DNA of 64,000 nt from Pseudoruminococcus_B sp937901805 (GTDB lineage Bacteria; Bacillota; Clostridia; Oscillospirales; Ruminococcaceae): NCBI GenBank assembly GCA_963560245.1, contig CAUWNS010000003.1:73316-137315 (forward strand), written 5' to 3'. Both the position numbers and the translations under genes were made by a program. Of the stretch, positions 59,013 to 64,000 are shown piece after piece. The notes below the pieces were generated by a model that made no database searches, was not told the DNA's origin, and saw only the letters and a list, made by a program, of their open reading frames with translations. How positions within the stretch are numbered: the stretch's first letter is position 1; every line of letters begins with the position of its first letter.

Positions 59013-60837
59013 CCATATTCGCCCCTTCCTGATAGCGTTCTGATTGCAGATGATAGAGATACGCATAGTATCCTCCGCGGCGAATCAGCTGATCATGAGT
59101 CCCCTGTTCACACACCCGGCCATCCTTTAAAACCAGGATCTGATTGCAGCGGATAGTATTAGAAAGCCGATGGGATACAAGGATACCCGTCCGGTTTTTG
59201 CAGAGCCTGGAAAAAGAGGAAAAGATATGATCTTCTGCCAGGGCATCCAGGGAAGCAGAAGGCTCATCCAAAATAACAACTGGAGCATCCCGATAAAATG
59301 CACGTGCAATGGCAATTTTCTGCCATTGCCCTCCGGAGAGTTCCTGCCCCTTTTTTTCAAACATCCTGGTCAGTGGGGTATCATATCCCTGTTCCCATTG
59401 CTGAATGTCTTCGTCAATTCCACTTTCACGCGCACTTTCGACCGCATGTTCCCGGTCCTGATCCTGTGTTTGATCAGAAAGTGTAATATTCTCCATAGCA
59501 GTCATGGCATAATGGGTGACATCCTGAAAACAGGCAGTAAACAGGGCGCGCACACTGGACAGCTCATATTCCCGGATATCCATTCCATCGAGCGTAATTC
59601 TCCCCTGATCCGGAAGATAAAAGCGCATCAGAAGCTTGATCACCGTACTCTTTCCTGAGCCATTGATCCCCAGAAGCGCCACCTTTTCTCCCGGATGTAT
59701 ACAGAAGGAAACTCCACGCAGGACATCAGTATTGCTTCCAGGGTATCGAAACCATACATCTTCAAAACGGATTTCCGGTATTCTGCCGGAGGGGAATTTC
59801 CTCTGCCCGGTCTGCCGCTCCCCTTCCCATCCGAGGAATTCCCGGAACTGCGTGATGCGCGGCGTCACGATTCCAAAATATGTAATCCAGTTAGAAATCA
59901 GTGCCGGAAATGTACCCGACATGGAGCCGATTGCGCCGATGATCATGGTGAGAGAGGCAATCTCCATTGAGCCTGTAAAGGTACAGAACACCGCATAAGC
60001 AACTACCAGCAAATATCCCAGATTAGAGCAGATGGTCGCCAGCATAATTCTTCGGTTTCCCTTACGAAAAATTGTTTCCTTTTGCGTACGCAGCTGGTTC
60101 CAGAGTGTCTGATATTGTTCCCGGAATGGCTTTTCCAGGTGAAAGAGTCTCAGTTCCTTTGCGTACTTCGGACGGGTAAGAAGGGATTTATAGTAATTTT
60201 TCTTTCGGAACTCCGGCGTGGAGAAAATCGACCAGCGATCAAGCTTCCGGCTGAGCAGATAGGATGCCGCCGTTCCGGGAAGGTAAGTCAGCAGAAAAAC
60301 CAGCGCCAGCCAAGGATACTGGGCAAAAAACACCCCGGACACCGAAAGAAAAGAATATGCCATTCCCAGAATAGTGACAATCCAGGTAATTGTCTGGGAG
60401 ATCATCGCCTGGCTGTCCATAACCACTTGAATGGTATCCTGATCCGTTTTGTTATCAAAATGCGCCATAGGGATGGACGCTAACTGACGCATGGTTTTTA
60501 AATCCACAAATTGCTTTGCCCGATCCGTCAGCAGGGAGGAAAAAAACTGAATCAGGTTGGAAAACTGTGTCGAAAGTGCTTGGAGGATTAAATAACCCCC
60601 AATCAGTAAGATCAGTGTATCGACATGCAATACCCCCTGATAGACCAGTACCAGTTCCTCCATCATTTTTTGAAAAAGCAGAATGGAAACTGCCGGTATG
60701 GTGGAACTGAGCAATTGCACCAGCAAAAATACCAGATACAGGAACGGTGCGACATGAAAGGGCAGCGTCACAGCAAACAGAGCCGATGCTGCGGATTCAC
60801 TCAGTTTTTGACGGACTGTTTTCTTTCCTTTATTCAT
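58996..60837 (-). CDS. ABC transporter half-molecule (TMD-NBD), NisT-like peptide exporter subunit 1
   Basis: 613 residues from the ATG at 60837, 8 nt inside the end of the subtilase gene and without a strong ribosome site of its own, so translation is probably coupled. Six membrane helices (FLYLVFLLVQLLSSTIPAVS, LILLIGGYLILQALS and others) then an intact ATPase: Walker A LLGINGSGKST, LSGGQWQKIAIARAF, VVILDEPSASLDALA and VSHRLSN. Same subfamily as the next gene, about one third identical by eye in the ATPase part. Both keep all catalytic motifs, so both sites could hydrolyse ATP. Confidence 0.93.
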   Translation of the reverse strand: MNKGKKTVRQKLSESAASALFAVTLPFHVAPFLYLVFLLVQLLSSTIPAVSILLFQKMMEELVLVYQGVLHVDTLILLIGGYLILQALSTQFSNLIQFFSSLLTDRAKQFVDLKTMRQLASIPMAHFDNKTDQDTIQVVMDSQAMISQTITWIVTILGMAYSFLSVSGVFFAQYPWLALVFLLTYLPGTAASYLLSRKLDRWSIFSTPEFRKKNYYKSLLTRPKYAKELRLFHLEKPFREQYQTLWNQLRTQKETIFRKGNRRIMLATICSNLGYLLVVAYAVFCTFTGSMEIASLTMIIGAIGSMSGTFPALISNWITYFGIVTPRITQFREFLGWEGERQTGQRKFPSGRIPEIRFEDVWFRYPGSNTDVLRGVSFCIHPGEKVALLGINGSGKSTVIKLLMRFYLPDQGRITLDGMDIREYELSSVRALFTACFQDVTHYAMTAMENITLSDQTQDQDREHAVESARESGIDEDIQQWEQGYDTPLTRMFEKKGQELSGGQWQKIAIARAFYRDAPVVILDEPSASLDALAEDHIFSSFSRLCKNRTGILVSHRLSNTIRCNQILVLKDGRVCEQGTHDQLIRRGGYYAYLYHLQSERYQEGANMDVEKS

Positions 60838-62143
60838 CTTCAAAAACCAATCCGCACACGGTTCTCATGACCTGTTGTATATCCGTGCACGCATACTCTC
60901 CTTCCTCAGAAATGACTACAAAAGAATCCTTTTGCCGCCGGACACGAATATCTGCACGCGGCTCTGCTGAGGAGCATAAAATCAGAATATCCGGACGCAG
61001 CTCTTTGGCAATGGTACAGGCAGCCGGATACCCATCGCTCCCAGGTGGACAGTAAAACCAACCCCGCCCGCTGTCCTGCGGATAAGGGGAAAGAACTGCC
61101 GGATAATAACTCTGATCATAGACGGCCCGTTCCATTCTCTCAGCCAGCTGTTGATCCTTCTCCAGATTCCCTGTCGCAAAGGATATCATGGGAATCTCCG
61201 TTTTTCCTTCCGTCCGTTTTCGGAGGAACCGTTTTTCATACTCGCCCGGATCGAAGTATCTCTTTTTCAGTCGGCACATACGTTCCCGCTGTTGTTCAGT
61301 CAGAGCTTTTGTAAAAACAAAATATGCTTTTTCCCCGTGCTTTTCCACCTCATCACATTGGGATGGGGAAAGAACATCGACCTGCTGTATCGGGTAATCA
61401 TAGTTTATCGCTTGAAAATAGGGATCATACGGTGCTCTCGCAAGACAGTCCTCTTCCTGTGAAAGCAACAGGCAGAGTGCTTCCTTGGAAAGCGAGCATT
61501 TGCTTTTTGCCATCAGATTTGCCGCTTTGGCCGTGATCAGCGGGGCTGCAAAACTATTGCAGATCGGTGTTTTCTGTCCCCCTCCATCCATAAGAGGCAG
61601 GGCATGCGCGGAACTTGCCAAAATCTCAACGCCGTTCAATGCATCAAGATTCATTCGATATTGTGAACCGTGGTAAATCGGCCGCTGCCGGACGCCAATC
61701 ACATCGGCAAGACAAGCCGGATAAGTATAGCGGCGGGTATTACTCTGTGCCGCAACAAAGACAAGCCCACGTTTTACGGCCTCATGAATTTTCCTGCCGA
61801 GTTTTGGAAAATCCCGGCTTTCCACTGTCCCAATACTTAGATGAACGAGATCCATTTGATGGGTAAGGCACCAGTCGATTCCGGCAATCAGATCATCGGG
61901 ATTTCCTGTCCGCTGTTCGCCAAAGATGACTTTTACACTGCTCAGCTGTACCTGTGGGGCGTAATGATGAATAATGGCTGCACAAACTGTTCCATGACTG
62001 GTCACACGATGTGGCTGCGAAGATTGATAAGGATCTTCCAAAATCCCATTTTGCATTTTGATATTCCACTGCAAAGAGGGAAGGCAATATTTTCCCTGAA
62101 AAATACCGTCATCCAGCACAGCGACTTTGATACCCTGGTTCAT
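60830..62143 (-). CDS. cytoplasmic S8 (subtilisin-like) serine peptidase with unknown C-terminal domain
   Basis: 437 residues; the ATG at 62143 overlaps the AMP-ligase stop as ATGA and has AGGGAGGGG 7 nt upstream. The triad and oxyanion residues are complete: Asp11 (VAVLDDGI), His50 (TSHGTVCAA), Asn135 (AAQSNTRR) and Ser197 (CNSFAAPL, in place of GTSMAAP). There is no signal peptide or propeptide, so it acts inside the cell, which suits processing of a precursor before export. Residues about 240-437 are a separate domain (FLRKRTEGKTEIPMISFATG, then RPDILILCSSAEPRADIRVR) that I do not recognise. It could cut a leader peptide for the downstream exporters, which lack their own peptidase domain. 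Confidence 0.85.
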   Translation of the reverse strand: MNQGIKVAVLDDGIFQGKYCLPSLQWNIKMQNGILEDPYQSSQPHRVTSHGTVCAAIIHHYAPQVQLSSVKVIFGEQRTGNPDDLIAGIDWCLTHQMDLVHLSIGTVESRDFPKLGRKIHEAVKRGLVFVAAQSNTRRYTYPACLADVIGVRQRPIYHGSQYRMNLDALNGVEILASSAHALPLMDGGGQKTPICNSFAAPLITAKAANLMAKSKCSLSKEALCLLLSQEEDCLARAPYDPYFQAINYDYPIQQVDVLSPSQCDEVEKHGEKAYFVFTKALTEQQRERMCRLKKRYFDPGEYEKRFLRKRTEGKTEIPMISFATGNLEKDQQLAERMERAVYDQSYYPAVLSPYPQDSGRGWFYCPPGSDGYPAACTIAKELRPDILILCSSAEPRADIRVRRQKDSFVVISEEGEYACTDIQQVMRTVCGLVFEDE

Positions 62144-63474
62144 GAAAAATCCCCTCCCTGCTCCTGATACCACAGGCGCGCCAGTTTCCGTGAACGTTTT
62201 CCTGAAGCTGTAACGGGCAGAGATTGCACCTGATGAAACTCTTTCGGAATTTCATAATCTGCCAGTTGCTGCTTTGCATAAAGATAAAGCTCTTTCTGGA
62301 GTTCCTGCCGGGCAATATAGAGACAAACCGCCCGCTGGCCAAATTGAGAATCCTCCACACCAAACACCATGCAATCTTCGACTCCCGAACAGGATCGCAG
62401 CACTTCCTCAATTCCATTTGGTTCCAAATTATGCGCCTCCTGAACTATCCTGTCATCGGCGCGCCCAACAACAAAGAGTTCTCCAGCTTCCGAAAGATAA
62501 CCGAGATCCCCTGTATTCAGCCATTCTCCCTGGAAAGGGGACGGACCGTTGAGGTATCTTGTCATCGCGCTTGGAGAGCGGACAAAAATAGTTCCCTGGC
62601 TGTTTGGTCTACACAAACTCCCCTGTTCTTCCCGAATTTGGATTTGTACGCCTTCAACCGGAACTCCCACAGAGCCGGGAGTATCTGCCATAGCGGGACG
62701 CTGCGCGCTCACCCTTGGCCCCGCCTCGCTCAATCCATATACATTCAGTACCGGGATAGGAAAAAACACCTCTCTGGCATCAAGCATCAGTTGTTTTCCG
62801 GCAACTGCTCCGCTGGTATAAATTGCCCGGAGCGGCAAATTCAGTTTCAAACGCCTCTGCGTTTTTAAAAACAGTTGCAGCAGTACTGGGTTGACACAGA
62901 GCAGCGTTGCCTGTTCTTCACAGATACAGCGCAGTGCAACCCGAGGAGGAACCCTTGTCGGGGCAAGCACAATCCCCGCGCCAAAACGCAGGGCTACCAG
63001 GAGCTCTCCTACCAAAGTAGAAGAATGGGACAAAGCCTTGCTGATATAAAAGCAATCTCCCGGAGTAACCTGGAGATAATCTGCCACTGCGGTACTATTG
63101 TAAAACAACGCACGGTAAGACAGGACAATCCCTTTTGCCTTTCCAGTGGTCCCCGAACTAAATAAAATGACAGCGTCTTCCTCGCTTTTTTCAAAAGAAA
63201 AACCTTGATAGAGGGAAGCGGGAAGACGCATTGTATGAAACGATGATATATCCACCCAATGAAGAGAAACCGCAGTCTCTTTCGGAAACTTTTTCTGAAG
63301 GCTTTTATCCAGATAGCATTCTTCAGCCCCGCTTCGATCCAGCATTTGAAGAATTTGTTCAGCAGGCAGTCTCCAATCCAGAAGCACCGCGCAATTTCCT
63401 TCCCGCCAAATAGCAAGCAGACACTTGACATATTCAGCAGAATTTTCCATAACAATTCCAATTTTCCGATTCAT
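62140..63474 (-). CDS. compact AMP-forming acyl-CoA synthetase / adenylation enzyme
   Basis: 444 residues from the ATG at 63474 (AGAAGGAAGGG 7 nt upstream); the frame open to 63609 is not supported. ANL-superfamily core motifs are all present: ILFSSGTTGKAKGIVLS (P-loop, about 111), NVYGLSEAGPR (about 255), GEWLNTGDLGYL (about 322), GRADDRIVQEAHNLEPNGIE (hinge) and PVTASGKRSRKL with the C-terminal catalytic Lys. It is about 60-100 residues shorter than usual, mainly at the N-terminus. It activates a carboxylic or amino acid as the adenylate, then loads it on CoA or a carrier protein; substrate unknown. Confidence 0.9.
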   Translation of the reverse strand: MNRKIGIVMENSAEYVKCLLAIWREGNCAVLLDWRLPAEQILQMLDRSGAEECYLDKSLQKKFPKETAVSLHWVDISSFHTMRLPASLYQGFSFEKSEEDAVILFSSGTTGKAKGIVLSYRALFYNSTAVADYLQVTPGDCFYISKALSHSSTLVGELLVALRFGAGIVLAPTRVPPRVALRCICEEQATLLCVNPVLLQLFLKTQRRLKLNLPLRAIYTSGAVAGKQLMLDAREVFFPIPVLNVYGLSEAGPRVSAQRPAMADTPGSVGVPVEGVQIQIREEQGSLCRPNSQGTIFVRSPSAMTRYLNGPSPFQGEWLNTGDLGYLSEAGELFVVGRADDRIVQEAHNLEPNGIEEVLRSCSGVEDCMVFGVEDSQFGQRAVCLYIARQELQKELYLYAKQQLADYEIPKEFHQVQSLPVTASGKRSRKLARLWYQEQGGDFS

Positions 63475-63505
63475 CCATGCGCCCTTCCTTCTCCCGTGAT
63501 GGGAG

Positions 63506-63533
63506 AAACGGATGGACAAAAGTCCATCCGTTT
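63506..63533 (-). other. intercistronic 12-bp perfect hairpin
   Basis: AAACGGATGGAC (63506-63517) and GTCCATCCGTTT (63522-63533) with a 4-nt loop, in the 70-nt gap between the PaaK-like and AMP-ligase genes and just ahead of the latter's ribosome site. On the transcribed strand only TTTCTCCC follows, so it is a weak terminator at best; a processing, stability or attenuation element is possible. Confidence 0.65.
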
Positions 63534-63544
63534 TGTTCTCTTGT

Positions 63545-64000
63545 TCAGAGTTCACTCTTAAAAAACTGTAGCTTACCGGTATTCTCATCCGGGAAAAGCT
63601 TTTCTTCAAAATAGAAATTCCAATGCAGACCCTGCCCTACGGCAATTCCGGCCTCTCGCTCATAAATCTCTGAAATAGCCTTTTTCCAGTTTCTGAAGCG
63701 CGGGGCCAATGCAAGATAGACATCAAAGGAATCCGGGGCTTTTTGGACAACCTGGAATTGAGTAATCGGGTTGTTCAAATCGTTATTGATATACTCCACT
63801 GGATGAAGCAGGACATAGCATCCCTTTTCCTCCCCACTTGGAAGGCGAATTGTCTGCCCTACACGTCCTGCCGTCACTTCAATGATGGGGGAAGACGCAT
63901 ATTCACAGCAAACAGTTTCAATTTTCGCACGATCTCCCAGCGCATAGTGCAAAATTGGCATTGCCGTATTGCGGAGACTGGTAACCAGAACCTCTCCGTC
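63545..64000 (-). CDS. PaaK/CapK-like adenylate-forming enzyme, C-terminal part (runs off right edge)
   Basis: About 152 C-terminal residues are visible; the frame stays open to the window edge. The sequence GEVLVTSLRNTAMPILHYAL followed by GDRAKI is the C-terminal hinge pattern of phenylacetate-CoA ligase/coenzyme F390 synthetase-type enzymes (vvT.L.n.a.P.iRY..GD). A VVQKAPDSFDVYLAL-type strand and a charged tail follow. It is a second adenylating enzyme at the head of the same operon as the AMP-ligase, subtilase, ABC exporters and BtrH-like gene; the upstream part of the operon is outside the window. Confidence 0.8.
   Translation of the reverse strand, partial: DGEVLVTSLRNTAMPILHYALGDRAKIETVCCEYASSPIIEVTAGRVGQTIRLPSGEEKGCYVLLHPVEYINNDLNNPITQFQVVQKAPDSFDVYLALAPRFRNWKKAISEIYEREAGIAVGQGLHWNFYFEEKLFPDENTGKLQFFKSEL

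Noticed and set aside
1..64000. CRISPR arrays, tRNA or rRNA genes, phage structural or integrase genes
   Set aside because: Looked for on both strands; no direct-repeat arrays, cloverleaf genes or phage-type proteins were seen. The only mobile element is the IS200-type copy.

Overview
The window looks like a chromosomal stretch of an endospore-forming, anaerobic, low-to-moderate GC member of the Clostridia, probably of the Oscillospiraceae/Ruminococcaceae type. This rests on a complete eight-gene spoIIIA operon, gatCAB next to ligA, a T-box in front of pheST, an IreB-family protein, a DUF3793-flavodoxin pair, a plsA/plsR-type plasmalogen operon, and strong AGGAGG ribosome sites with frequent TTG/GTG starts. 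The taxonomic placement is inference; there is no rRNA or tRNA gene in the window to settle it.

Layout. 1-6.2 kb: the start of a MATE transporter gene (cut by the left edge), galactokinase, a GNAT acetyltransferase, a self-regulating TetR gene with a visible operator, a TraX-like membrane protein, and an iron-type block (DtxR-family regulator, DUF3793, flavodoxin). 6.5-9.8 kb: a fusion of an EndoQ-like PHP nuclease with a UvrD helicase. 10.3-11.5 kb: a YcaQ-type DNA glycosylase gene broken by frameshifts. 11.6-17.3 kb: a small XRE regulator pair and spoIIIAA-AH, all on the minus strand. 17.3-20.2 kb: an unusual palindrome-rich promoter region and a large secreted beta-helix/Big2 surface protein. 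20.4-25.6 kb: ligA-gatC-gatA-gatB. 25.8-27.4 kb: a nonsense-mutated vanZ-like gene, a candidate 18-residue peptide gene, and an IS200-type element. 27.5-30.5 kb: DUF6106-acpS-nnr-lipoprotein operon. 30.7-35.3 kb: T-box, pheS, pheT, an IreB-family gene and a small unknown gene.

35.4-44 kb is a mixed region: a VanY-type carboxypeptidase, a MATE pump, a NERD-domain protein, a polysaccharide flippase with a GNAT gene, a second MATE gene broken by two frameshifts, and a PAP2 phosphatase. 44.4-50.2 kb: TetR-plsA-plsR plus a CmpB-family membrane protein, with start/stop overlap and a palindromic operator on the promoter. 50.6-53.9 kb: an SPFH/zinc-ribbon, zinc-ribbon membrane and TPM-domain trio resembling Bacillus subtilis ydjI-ydjG-ydjH but without a PspA gene beside it. 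53.9-56 kb: pyroglutamyl peptidase and an APC amino-acid permease.

56.3-64 kb is the most unusual part: a tightly coupled minus-strand operon (cut by the right edge) with a PaaK-like adenylating enzyme, a compact AMP-ligase, a cytoplasmic subtilase, two NisT-like ABC half-exporters and a BtrH-like protein. This looks like the downstream half of a peptide or acylated natural-product pathway that I cannot assign to a described class.

All the frameshifts seen (two in the YcaQ gene, two in the second MATE gene) are apparent one-base losses. They may be real decay or uncorrected sequencing error.
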